NCBI GenBank assembly: GCA_003024985.2
Contig: PXIH01S0030752.1
Strand: one strand, 5' to 3'
Source: Euperipatoides rowelli
Lineage: Eukaryota; Onychophora; Udeonychophora; Euonychophora; Peripatopsidae
Length of the DNA stretch: 13,285 nt
Part shown: positions 1 through 8,632 of the stretch, one piece after another
Numbering within the stretch: position 1 is the first letter of the stretch
Layout of the letters: each line of letters starts with the position of its first letter
Program-made: the position numbers and the translations under genes
Notes under the pieces: model-generated
Seen by the model: only the letters and a program-made list of their open reading frames with translations
Databases searched by the model: none
What the model was told of the DNA's origin: nothing

Positions 1-629
1 AACGCCAGGAAAACAAGTCCAATGTGAATGCGTCTGCCAGTAAAAAGTGGGGGAAACGGATGTTTTTTTTTCATATATTTAGACCTTGACATAATTTTTA
101 TTTATTTAATGAAAGATTTAAAGATGCTTATACAGTTTGATAAATGAATTAATATAAATAAAATAAATACATATATACAAACTACTATTGTATTGAAATA
201 AGTAGTGAAAAAAAAACTAAAAAAAAAAAAACTAATAATAATTAAAATAACATTATTATTACAAAATAATACATATAAATTCCTTACTTCTATTTTGTTC
301 TCCGAATCTTTTTTTTCTTTTCTTTTGAGTGAGTTTCCACTAGGCTACTACAAATAATATGTTTTATTTGTTCTAAAGTGAATAAAATACTAAAATCTCT
401 TTTAAGTGATTTTAATTGCTTTATCCAATAGATTTTGAGATTTGAAAGAGTAATAATATTTAAATAGGAATTGCTACAGCAGCTTTCTTTAGTAAAAAAA
501 ATGAAGAAGATTAACTTATCACAGAATGTGCTAATAATAATAATAATAATATGCAGAAATTTTTTTTTTTTTTTTTTTAATTTTACTTTCCTGGATTATA
601 ATATTATAATCACTTTTAAAATATATAAT
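1..629. other. AT-rich non-coding DNA with simple repeats
   Basis: This first contig segment, up to the N at 630, has no recognisable gene. It consists of short A and T runs, a TAA trinucleotide run and a long T tract. The one frame open for about 68 codons (471-677) is built on these low-complexity runs and crosses the N, so it is not a credible protein. Nothing in it resembles a transposon domain or an RNA gene. Confidence 0.7.
533..578. repeat. TAA microsatellite followed by T19 tract
   Basis: Around 533-551 there are about six tandem TAA units. After a 9-base spacer, a run of 19 T's follows at 560-578. Such tracts are hypervariable in length and prone to assembly and sequencing error. 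The T tract could be the reverse-strand poly(A) tail of a minus-strand retroposed sequence, but no element body is recognisable to its left. Confidence 0.85.
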
Positions 630-630
630 N
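630..630. other. Single-N contig join
   Basis: An isolated N sits between two AT-rich stretches. By analogy with the N's at 2923/3382 and 6335/8095, which flank exact contig-end overlaps, this is probably a gap placeholder rather than an ambiguous base. No overlap of the flanking sequence with other contig ends was found for this one. Confidence 0.6.
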
Positions 631-1515
631 CATTTTATTCATTAAAAAATTCATATAAATTTAACGGCACATCCTAGAGCAATAAGTTTAGGCTTGTTTG
701 AAAGCTGATAAAATTATGTTAAATTTAAGATAATTTATGCATATCTGAGGTCAATATTATTTAGGGGGGTGTACGCGGATATTAGTGAACGAGTTAAGTA
801 AACCTGAACAAAAAATATTAACCTAGGCTATAACAATTTGTAACAAAAATTTATTTACATAGCTGATGTAGTGATTATAACATGCAAATCACTACAGTTG
901 TTCAGTGGGGGGAGGGGGGAAGCAGGGGACAAAAAAATGAAGTTTAATGGGTGGATTTATAACCAAGGATAAAAAAAAAATTAAATTCATTCTCTACTTT
1001 GCATAATTTAATTTTAAATTAAAAAAAAACAACAACAGACAAACAAAAGTTTTAATAATTTTACTGTGATTTGATAGTTCTCTATAAGATGATTAGCATT
1101 GAGAGATGATAACAAACATGTCTCTATTATAGAACACTTAAAATTTTCTGACAAAATGAATTCAGATAAGGTAGATTACATTCCACACCTGTAACAATTA
1201 ATGCATGCATTTCTTAAGGGAAATGACATTTTTTATTATTGGCCGATTCTTAAACTGAGGCAAATGTTTTGCAGTTACTTTCATACGTTGTAATTCAATG
1301 AATTTAATTTTATTTTGATTTACAATAGTAAAGAGGCTTGCTTATTGATAGTAATGACCCATCTATATTTCCATTTTTACTTTTTTTTTGTTAGGCAGGT
1401 TTATTTTTATTAGGTTTGATTAAATTAAATTGTTCATCAAACTTTTTTTTTCAGAGTAATAAATCTTTATTTCCCTTTTAAATTTCCTTTATTGATGTTT
1501 TTATCTGATTAATTT
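631..1515. other. AT-rich non-coding DNA, no gene seen
   Basis: No frame here encodes a recognisable domain. The stretch contains poly(A) and poly(T) runs and one unusually G-rich patch, annotated separately. There is no tRNA- or rRNA-like structure that I could identify. Confidence 0.65.
907..928 (+). other. G-rich tract, possible G-quadruplex
   Basis: The + strand carries G6, one A, G6, a five-base spacer and G4 in 22 bases, which stands out in such AT-rich DNA. The G6 runs can each supply one or two G-triplets, so a four-tract quadruplex is possible. There is no neighbouring gene to suggest a regulatory role. Confidence 0.45.
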
Positions 1516-1516
1516 N
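1516..1516. other. Single-N contig join
   Basis: An isolated N in a T-rich context is probably a contig-join placeholder. The sequences on its two sides do not visibly overlap each other or other contig ends in the window. Confidence 0.6.
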
Positions 1517-1682
1517 GTTTCCCTTTATCAACTTTTTATGTATGTTGGACTCAATTTTTGTTGATTGAACTCCTTGCCCAAAGTTAGCTTCATTGATAAG
1601 GTGCGGTTGAGTTTAATGACTAATTGTTTGCACCTTTGCTGATTGGAGTGGTAGTTTAATCCTGAATTTTAATCTTCTTTAG

Positions 1683-1729
1683 ACAATAATTTTGGATATG
1701 GTCCTGGGTTCTACATGTACAACTTCTAA
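1683..1729 (+). other. Possible terminal-exon fragment (very tentative)
   Basis: A pyrimidine-rich stretch ending in AG at 1681-1682 looks like a 3' splice acceptor. Directly after it, one frame reads the short peptide NNFGYGPGFYMYNF and then TAA at 1727-1729. The Gly/Tyr/Pro/Phe-rich composition is unusual for translated AT-rich DNA and resembles a protein C-terminus. No upstream exon was recognised, no AATAAA signal lies closely downstream, and the stretch is only 47 bases, so chance is a serious alternative. A different frame is open from about 1692 to 1928, but its product resembles nothing I know. Confidence 0.15.
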
Positions 1730-2806
1730 TAATATCAAGGTCATGGTTAACAATTACAATTTTTTCATGAATCTGTATTACATTATTTGTGTTAGGGTGA
1801 TCATAATGCTATTTGGTAGATACTGCTTACAACATATTGAAGATGAAAAACATGTTTGTAAAAGAATCTCAGAAATATTTCCGTTGTTCAAGTTATATAA
1901 TTATGTCTTGATGTTTTCTCTTTTGTAAAGATTATTCAATAGGTAAATTCTTCTATTATCTTCTGATGTCTTCTGACTAATTTGGAGAAATTCCTTATTT
2001 TGGCTGCTTATGTTGTACTACTCGATTTTGAGTGCAAATTTAATGGCTCCTTTAAAGGTTTTGTTTGTTGTTTTTATATGTCTAACATCAGTGAAGGTAT
2101 TAATATGCCCTCTATGAATTGTGTCAATAATACTTCACTATAATCTATTTTGATAATGGGGTTGTTATAGTATAAGAGGCTGCAACCAGTCTCTCCTGGT
2201 ATGCACCTAATGTTTCACCTGGGACTTGTATGCAGTCCATATGCCTTGATCCTTCTTTTTTCTTGTATTTATTTATTTATTTTTTAAACAAAATTTAGAA
2301 TTTTTCAATACGTTCTGACATATTTATTTACGGTATTTTCTCAAGACATAGGAAAAAGATAGCGTGAGCATTGGGAAACATCCTTTGCTCCATCATCCAC
2401 TTCAGAAGACTAGGAGCCCAATTTAACTATCTAGCCATTTCAAAGTATGTGTCTTTTCAATGCTCACATTTGAAACAATTGGCATGATTGGAAGTAAAGG
2501 TGGAAAGCTTAGCTTAAACCCCTGGACATAATGTATAGATATAGTCCAGGTATTTAGGATTATGATGATATTGTAGGATACTAGAGCTCACAGCTCATCA
2601 GTCATCATACTATGTTTATATTTGTTCCCATATTGTTAGTTAAGTTGGTTTGATATGAATTACCTATGCCCATGTTTGAGACTTGTAAATTAGGACTCTT
2701 TGGTAGGGGTACTGCAAAAGGAATACTGCCAGTTATTTAGGAATATGTGTTTTGAGTTTGTGAATTTGTTTTTGGGAATTGTAAGTGTTTTTCTAGTTTG
2801 AGTGGC
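1730..2806. other. Non-coding DNA, no gene recognised
   Basis: No domain or RNA gene was recognised. The part around 2340-2620 is noticeably less AT-rich than its surroundings. It contains a spaced 10-base inverted repeat (gtgagcattg and caatgctcac, about 80 bases apart). Frames there are short and interrupted. It might be an old repeat or an untranslated exon, but neither can be shown. Confidence 0.5.
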
Positions 2807-2807
2807 N
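2807..2807. other. Single-N contig join
   Basis: An isolated N, probably a contig-join placeholder. No flanking overlap was found. Confidence 0.6.
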
Positions 2808-2886
2808 AGTTCATTTTCACTAAGTAGCCCTGCTAATTTAAGCCTCTACTGACATATTTCTTGTTTTTCGCATTTATTTTTCTAAT

Positions 2887-2922
2887 TATTGAAATATTTT
2901 AGTATTAAACTGTATTAGTGTA
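2887..2922 (+). repeat. 36-bp contig-end duplicate, copy 1
   Basis: These 36 bases directly precede the N at 2923. They recur without a mismatch at 3383-3418, directly after the N at 3382. Because both copies end or begin exactly at an N, they are best read as the overlapping ends of two contigs and not as a biological repeat. Confidence 0.9.
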
Positions 2923-2923
2923 N
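2923..2923. other. Single-N contig join beside overlap
   Basis: This N ends the contig whose last 36 bases reappear after the N at 3382. Confidence 0.85.
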
Positions 2924-3381
2924 AATATCTTGACCATGCACTAGGGTTTAATAGTAACTAGATACATTTTAATTTAAGAATCCATAAGTTAATAATATAA
3001 ATGCAAATGTTTTTTGTTTTTTTATTTATTTTAGTTAAGACATTATATGTTATTTAGGCAAAAGCCAAACTTCAGAATATAAATATATGGTTTTACATTA
3101 ATATAAACTATATCAAATTTTATTATTTGAAATCAATTGATTAATATGTCAACCATAAATTCCACATGTTTAAATATATCAGCCTGATGGCTATAAATAC
3201 AAATATGATTTCTTGCTAAATTTGGAGTTGGTGTAGTTCCTTGAAATTATGATGGATTAGTAAATAAGTAATTTTGACAGACAGACATCCCTCCCCTTTC
3301 TTTATTCTTTAATCATCTTATTACTCCTGGTGAAAGTAATTTGTATTTTTAATTCTACTGATCCCTTATCCAGCCCAATGT
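2924..3381. other. Probably misplaced 458-bp contig, non-coding
   Basis: This segment lies between two N's whose outer flanks share an exact 36-bp overlap, so it probably does not belong between them. It is AT-rich and no gene, RNA or repeat family is recognised in it. Confidence 0.6.
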
Positions 3382-3382
3382 N
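3382..3382. other. Single-N contig join beside overlap
   Basis: This N precedes the contig that starts with the second copy of the 36-bp overlap. Confidence 0.85.
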
Positions 3383-3418
3383 TATTGAAATATTTTAGTA
3401 TTAAACTGTATTAGTGTA
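3383..3418 (+). repeat. 36-bp contig-end duplicate, copy 2
   Basis: Identical to 2887-2922 and starting at the first base after the N. If the two contigs are merged here, the sequence at 2922 would continue directly at 3419. Confidence 0.9.
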
Positions 3419-3511
3419 CTCAATGAATCCTTCATTATGGAAAATTGATAGGGGATACTAATATAATAAGGAGGGGGGATTGGCCTCACTTCATTTAACA
3501 ATAACAGATTC

Positions 3512-3830
3512 TTGAAATACGTTTTTCTCCATTAATGTTGTTTATTATTTAAAAAAAAAAAAAAAACTTTATTTATTAAAAAAATGAGCTGACCTTTATT
3601 ATAACTACTTTTTGAAATACTAATTGCTGACTTTTGAAGGTGTTTATTATTTTATAAAAATTAAAATGTATTATGTTTAGCTGGATTGTTTGTTTTTACA
3701 TATGTTTGTTCTCAAGAAAATATATAGAAATAACAATGTTTATTATTTTTAAAAAGTTTCATTTTATTTAGCTAAGGAAATTATATTATTTATTTTTAAT
3801 GTCTATGTTTCTGGGAAAATGTTGCAATTA
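3512..3830. repeat. Possible diverged tandem repeat, ~100-bp period
   Basis: The word tgtttattattt recurs at about 3539, 3641 and 3737. The word ttgaaatac occurs at 3512 and 3612, 27-29 bases before the first two. Spacings of 96-102 bases and two marker words kept in register suggest two to three old tandem copies. The intervening sequence is so AT-rich that chance similarity cannot be excluded. A run of 16 A's at 3551-3566 interrupts the first unit. Confidence 0.35.
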
Positions 3831-4489
3831 TAATTTTTCATAAATTTAAATATTTTGGTAAACAATATAGGATTAAAGTTGGTGAACTAAGTTTAGAATT
3901 TTATAACACAATGATAATGACTTGTTGGAGCCAGATGTTATTTCACACAAAAGTAAAGTGTTTGTTTTAAAAGTGGATGTTAAGAACAAATAACAGTCCC
4001 TGCTGCCCAATTTTGCAATTTAAATTTGATATTTTTAACTAAAGATTATTAACTAACAATATTAATTTGTCATCAAGTATATCTTTATATAGATACATAC
4101 TTCTGGTTTAAATAGTATCCTGCTGTTAACGGACAACATATATTCACCAGGTTTGTCGTAAATTTATGTTTGGTGGTATCAGAGTATATATGTTTATATA
4201 TATTTGACAAAATTCCTAAGTGCAAATCCTACTCATAATGGACGGACTGAGCTGATGGTTCTCCTATTGTCCTCTTAATACAATTATAAATTATTGTAAG
4301 TAAGGAAATCTAACTATTTCAAGTTTCAAAATATGTTATCACAAATACATACGGGTGAGGTTGCATGTTCAAGACAACCATCACAATAGCTCCATCGTGA
4401 ATCCCTTTTACTATTTTGAAATAAAAACTAACAACATAATTATCTAAACATTTATATGAAAATTAATAAATAGTAATCTAGCTAAAAAT
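3831..4489. other. AT-rich non-coding DNA, no gene seen
   Basis: No recognisable coding, RNA or transposon signal. The TA-rich piece near 4185-4205 is simple sequence. Confidence 0.6.
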
Positions 4490-4490
4490 N
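4490..4490. other. Single-N contig join
   Basis: An isolated N, probably a contig-join placeholder. No flanking overlap was found. Confidence 0.6.
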
Positions 4491-5559
4491 GACTTATTAA
4501 TAACATCTGGTTGTACTGAATTTATAAATATAGTTGTAAGCACATTTATATCTAAATTTAAAATCATATAAAATTGGGGGATTGTTAGATGATCCAATGT
4601 AAGTGTTTGCATATAGAGAAAAACGAGCTTAAAGAAAGCCAAGCTTGGTGCGAATCCCAAGGCTCCTATATCTAAGAACTTAAGAGACTTTTCTTATTTC
4701 AGCCTACCATCATATGTATGATCTAATTGGACTATGTTGATGACATAAACCATAAATGAATTGAATTCCTAAATAAAAACATCATTATAAAAATATATTT
4801 TTGATTAATAAAAACATGGAATGTGAGGTTAGCAGCTGTCTTCAACAACAAATGTTTAGGTGAAGTTACCAACATTATTGAGATCTTTATTAACAAATAA
4901 TTATTCTTTTTTTTTTAAATTTGATTAACATCATACATTTTTAATATCCAATCAAGCATAACAATTGCTAAAAGATTTGAAATATAATAATAAAAAAATA
5001 TGAGAGTGTTCTCTGCTTTTGAGTGGAGGAAAGAAATAAAGAAACTATATTTCAAACTATATCTAAACTAGGCTTTCTCGAACATTTAAAACTTGCAGAC
5101 ATCCTAACTAAAAATATGATAATATCCCCTATATTACTTAATAAAACAAAAATTAAAAATTACACTGCTCTACAGTTGGACAGATAATAAAAAAATAAAT
5201 ATGTAAAACTTAGATAACAAACTTAGATTATCAGATGCTTTGAATGATTAAGAAAGTTCCTGTGGCTAGTTTTACTTGTGAAGAGTGTCATAGAATTAGA
5301 AAAGAGAAGGAATGATAAAACATTTTTTGAGGTTACAATTTAAAAAAAGTTAATAATGCCAGTGTTATTCTATCTTCTAAGCAATGAAAATAATGGATTG
5401 TGCACAAATTAGGTATTAGAGATGTGGTTTCATATAATAAAAAAAATCTTATTAATATGTTTTATTAAGCTTACAAGGTATGCCGTATAAGATGAACTTG
5501 ATAGAGAAATTAGTTTTTCTTGCTGAGGTGACCTAGTGGTACTGGGGTAAGGTTCATTA
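4491..5559. other. AT-rich non-coding DNA upstream of the RTE remnant
   Basis: No gene is recognised. The endonuclease domain expected upstream of an RTE reverse transcriptase would fall here if the element were full length. I could not find its motifs in any + frame, so the element is either 5'-truncated, as is usual for LINE copies, or decayed beyond reading. A tRNA B-box-like word lies at 4647-4657 but has no partner A box. Confidence 0.5.
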
Positions 5560-6334
5560 GTTGGATATTTTTATTTTGGTATTCTTCTCTTAGAAAATTA
5601 TTTGTGAAGATCAAACTTCTGGTGATTACAGGCTGAGGTGGATTATTTCTAAAGTTCTGATAATTTGATTGCAAAAATAATTGGATGAGGCTCAATCAAA
5701 AGAACAAGTTGGTTTCAGAGTGGAATTAACACCATGGACCACTTGCAGGTAGTACAAGAAGTCATTCAAAGATGTAATGAATATGAATTTCCCCTTTTCA
5801 TAGGATTGGTTGACAATGATAAAATCCTTTAAATTACTATATACCCAATTTGTATTGGATGTCCTATTGATTTGGTCAATAACATCAATAAGAAGGCAAC
5901 AACCACAGTCAGACTTCATAAAGACACCAACAAGACCCAAAAAGCAGTTTGTCAAGGTGACACAATTTCTCTAAAGTTATTTAGAGATACACTTGTAGAA
6001 GTCTTTAGAAGTATGGATTGGAACATACTGGATTATGGTTAAATGGAGCATGTTTGAGGCATTTACATTTTTCTGATGATATTGTCTCATTTATTTCTAA
6101 TCCAGAAAAATCACAAAAACAGATGAATATCAGGTTTGAAAAATGCATTTAGCAAAAACCAATGTATTAAACAAATATGTACAACCTAAAGGGATTGGAG
6201 TCAATGATATAAGAGGTCAACAAAATGTTTATTTGGGTTAATTTATTACTACAAGTGAAAACAATATTGTGAAGTCAACAGAAAAATGAAAATGGGCTGA
6301 AGTGCTTTTGGAAAATTAAATAATATTTTAAAAG
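5560..6334 (+). pseudogene. RTE-clade LINE reverse transcriptase, N-terminal part (broken)
   Basis: A remnant of the reverse transcriptase of an RTE-type non-LTR retrotransposon, which copies its own RNA at a nicked chromosomal target. Motifs in order: a (N)YR block at about 5624; EQVGF followed by MDHLQVVQEVI (about 5703-5775, with one base lost after GFR); the first catalytic Asp in LVDNDK at 5812; a QGDTIS block at 5953; VFRSMDW near 6000; and the catalytic pair in LHFSDDIV, with its Asp codons at 6075 and 6078, where families usually have FADD. Downstream are KYVQPKGIGVND, VYLG and a SAFGKLNNILK block at the right end. Stops and frameshifts interrupt every frame, so it cannot make protein. 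It stops at the N at 6335, and the rest of the protein is at 8096-8724. No endonuclease is visible upstream. The clade assignment rests on remembered family motifs and is firm for LINE, good for RTE. Confidence 0.9.
6185..6334 (+). repeat. 150-bp contig-end duplicate, copy 1
   Basis: These 150 bases end exactly at the N at 6335 and are identical, base for base as far as I can compare, to 8096-8245, which begin exactly after the N at 8095. They encode the region between the catalytic Asp pair and the thumb of the RTE reverse transcriptase. Even the inactivating stop (TGA in place of the expected Trp before SAFGKLNN) is shared, which argues for one locus represented twice. Confidence 0.95.
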
Positions 6335-6335
6335 N
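6335..6335. other. Single-N contig join beside overlap
   Basis: This N ends the contig carrying the first part of the RTE remnant. Confidence 0.9.
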
Positions 6336-7047
6336 CATAAAATCAGTTCTACTACAAACACCAGTGGACAAAGAAAGAAACCTACTAGACATAAAAGCTC
6401 CATCTACTTAACAACACCCACCTTGTTAGAGAAACAATACTTTTCTAGTAGATGAGAAAATAGACTTAGACTATAATAAAAATAACATTAATAGATGAAG
6501 TAAAATACAACCCCAGAGAAATATTCTCATGCTGTAATAGTCTAGAAGAGCAAAATGAAAAACTATTCAACAATTCAAATGAAACAAACATACATGGTTA
6601 GGATAATAATGAGAACATTGGAGTTGATGGCACAAACACAAAAACAAAATACACATAAATACAAGAACAAATTACATGTAATACCACAAAAACACAAGAA
6701 CAAATAACAAAATTACAATGCACAATTTGGGAATTAAGCAAAAAATCAAAGAAGAAAAGCAACAGAGCTTAATATAATATTTGGGAAACAGTGACAGCGG
6801 GAAAACAAAGGACATAAGCAACAAACACTAAATCTAAATAAAGTATTAAAAAAAAGAATTTCATGAAAATTGAATAAATATTAACACAAACAAAAGATAA
6901 AACTTATTCAGAATATATGAAGAAAGAAAACAAAGACAACAAAAACATAAATATGCAGCACAGCAGAACAGTCAAACTACCCCAGAAGTTATCCAAGATA
7001 GGACAACACTCATAAACCTATTAAGAAGTGAAAATCCAACATTTTGA
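6336..7047 (+). pseudogene. A-rich decayed coding-like tract, unrecognised
   Basis: The + strand is very A-rich and poor in T, as in LINE ORF1 coding strands. Interrupted stretches read like protein: a piece near 6510-6590 containing NSLEEQNEKLFNNSNE; a coiled-coil-like piece near 6700-6770 containing EQITKLQCTIWELSKK; and an open stretch of 48 codons at 6901-7047 ending in LLRSENPTF and a stop. Polar, Lys/Gln/Asn-rich composition with possible coiled coil would suit an ORF1/gag-like protein, but no zinc knuckle or other diagnostic motif is seen. It is not the missing part of the RTE element. Simple A-rich sequence is the main alternative. Confidence 0.3.
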
Positions 7048-8094
7048 AATTTTTTCTATTATTTTACATTGTGGATTTAAATATTTTCACAAAAAATGGG
7101 CTAATCAAGATCTTCAAATTTTTTATAATGTTTATCAAAGATAATAGTCATAACAAATTGTTTTTATTAAGTGTTATATATCTCTGTTTGAGATACAATC
7201 ATATATCTGTGTTTGTTTTATATAATTCTTATAACCTTTTTATTGTTACACCAATACACTGTATTGTTAATTTATTTGTGATGTATTATAGTTATTACCT
7301 TTTTTAACTAGTTTGCAACATTGTTTTATATTGTGTAAATTTTTCTAGTTATTGAAATTTTTCTTCCCTTTTATCCAATGAAGATTATGGTGTAATTTTT
7401 CCTTTATTTTATATTCTGCATACATTTTTATGTAATTTGCTTATTGTCAATATATTTTTTTTTACTGTGTAAAACGTTTTACTTCAGCACCAGATCCAAC
7501 ATTAGAGTCTTTAAAGCTTTCTTGTAACCTTAACCCTACATATAGTCACATTTTATTTTTTTGTATATAAACCAAAACTTTATTAAATATAAATTTACCA
7601 TACATTTCTATATTAAATATCCATATTATTTTAAATTCTTTTAATCAGTTTGAAAATAATCAATGCTAATAATAGCAAGAACATGTTTGTTATTGCCAGT
7701 TGTTCATAATTAATAAAGACATTAGATTAAGTAAACCCAGATTATTTTAAATTTGTAAGTAATTCAATGTTACATAAGTAACATTGAATTACTTATATCA
7801 ATTTAATAAGAAAAATTCACACAGCAATATGTTTAATTAAGTTTTCTCTTGAAGATTTTACTTTCAAAGAAAATAAAAATCATTAAGATCAAATTATATA
7901 AAAACCTTTTAATTTACAGTAATCTGTTTATGTTTTGAAATAGCATAAAGTCCATTTACAATTGAAAAATATAAAAGTTAACTTTTGAGGAAAGCAAAAA
8001 AACCAATAAAGTTCAAAATTAGAAAAAAAAAATAACATTTAATAAAGTAAGAATAATATTAATTCTCATTTGCAAAAGGAAAATATTAGTGCAA
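7048..8094. other. AT-rich non-coding part of the interposed contig
   Basis: Composition flips abruptly at about 7045 from A-rich to T-rich on the + strand. No domain is recognisable on either strand. The frame open for 87 codons at 7044-7307 is only Phe/Leu/Ile/Tyr-rich translation of T-rich DNA. A strong hairpin in this stretch is annotated separately. Confidence 0.6.
7756..7795. repeat. Perfect inverted repeat, 18-bp arms, 4-base loop
   Basis: The arm taagtaattcaatgttac at 7756-7773 is followed by the loop ataa and then its exact reverse complement at 7778-7795. Weaker complementarity seems to continue outward after a small bulge (left flank to about 7741, right flank to about 7810), giving an imperfect foldback of about 70 bases. 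It could be the core of a small foldback or MITE-like element, a hairpin-forming RNA or a cruciform. There is no U-rich terminator context and no neighbouring gene. Confidence 0.9.
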
Positions 8095-8095
8095 N
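8095..8095. other. Single-N contig join beside overlap
   Basis: This N precedes the contig carrying the second part of the RTE remnant. Confidence 0.9.
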
Positions 8096-8245
8096 CCTAA
8101 AGGGATTGGAGTCAATGATATAAGAGGTCAACAAAATGTTTATTTGGGTTAATTTATTACTACAAGTGAAAACAATATTGTGAAGTCAACAGAAAAATGA
8201 AAATGGGCTGAAGTGCTTTTGGAAAATTAAATAATATTTTAAAAG
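8096..8245 (+). repeat. 150-bp contig-end duplicate, copy 2
   Basis: Identical to 6185-6334. Unlike copy 1, it runs on into the next part of the same reverse transcriptase, which shows how the two contigs should join. Confidence 0.95.
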
Positions 8246-8584
8246 CAAATCTTCTTTTTTGTTTTAAAAGGAATGTTTTTGACCAGTTTGTACTGTTGTG
8301 ATGGCATATGGAGCTTAAATTTGGACACAATATGCAAAGATAATTAAAAAATTACAAACCACTCAAATCAATATGGAGAGGTGCATGATAGGAGTAACCC
8401 GGAGAAATAGAAAAAGGACTGAATGGATTAGAGCACAAATAAAGGTTTGTGATATTATTAAAAGAGTAAAGAATTTAAAATGGAATTGAGAGAGCAGGGC
8501 ATATAGCAAGAAGTAAAAATAATAAATGAACTAAAGAAATACTCAAATGGATTCGAAGGGACAGAAAATGACCACAAATAAAGA

Positions 8585-8632
8585 TAGGAGGATGAAATAA
8601 ATACAAGTTAGGAGGATGAAATAAAAAGGTTG
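8585..8632 (+). repeat. 24-bp tandem duplication inside the RTE remnant
   Basis: The 17-base word taggaggatgaaataaa occurs at 8585 and again at 8609, a period of 24 bases. It falls on the conserved (R)WEDEIKR block, so eight codons are duplicated in frame. Family members normally have this block once, so this is probably a later slippage event in this copy. Confidence 0.85.

Noticed and set aside
471-677. 68-codon + strand open frame
   Set aside because: It is built from the TAA and T19 simple repeats and crosses an N.
1692-1928. 78-codon + strand open frame
   Set aside because: It does not start at ATG at its left end (TTG at 1692), resembles nothing I recognise, and has no supporting neighbours or polyadenylation signal.
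4478-4660. 60-codon minus-strand open frame
   Set aside because: It crosses the N at 4490 and shows no recognisable domain.
4644-4661. tRNA B-box-like word (ggtgcgaatcc) with a 5-bp stem, possible SINE or tRNA
   Set aside because: The loop is eight bases instead of seven, one consensus base differs, and no A box, anticodon arm or acceptor stem could be found upstream.
5510-5955. Two minus-strand open frames
   Set aside because: They are antisense to the RTE reverse transcriptase remnant, whose + strand motifs (EQVGF, MDHLQVV, LVDNDK) explain the sequence.
7044-7307. 87-codon + strand open frame
   Set aside because: It starts at a T-rich compositional switch and reads as Phe/Leu/Ile/Tyr-rich sequence, with no domain or homologous pattern. 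It could mimic a membrane protein but is probably chance.
6185-8245. 150-bp direct repeats as a target-site duplication or LTRs flanking an insertion
   Set aside because: Both copies are internal RTE coding sequence and abut N's exactly. LINE or LTR insertions make short target duplications and LTRs have their own sequence, so overlapping contig ends fit better.
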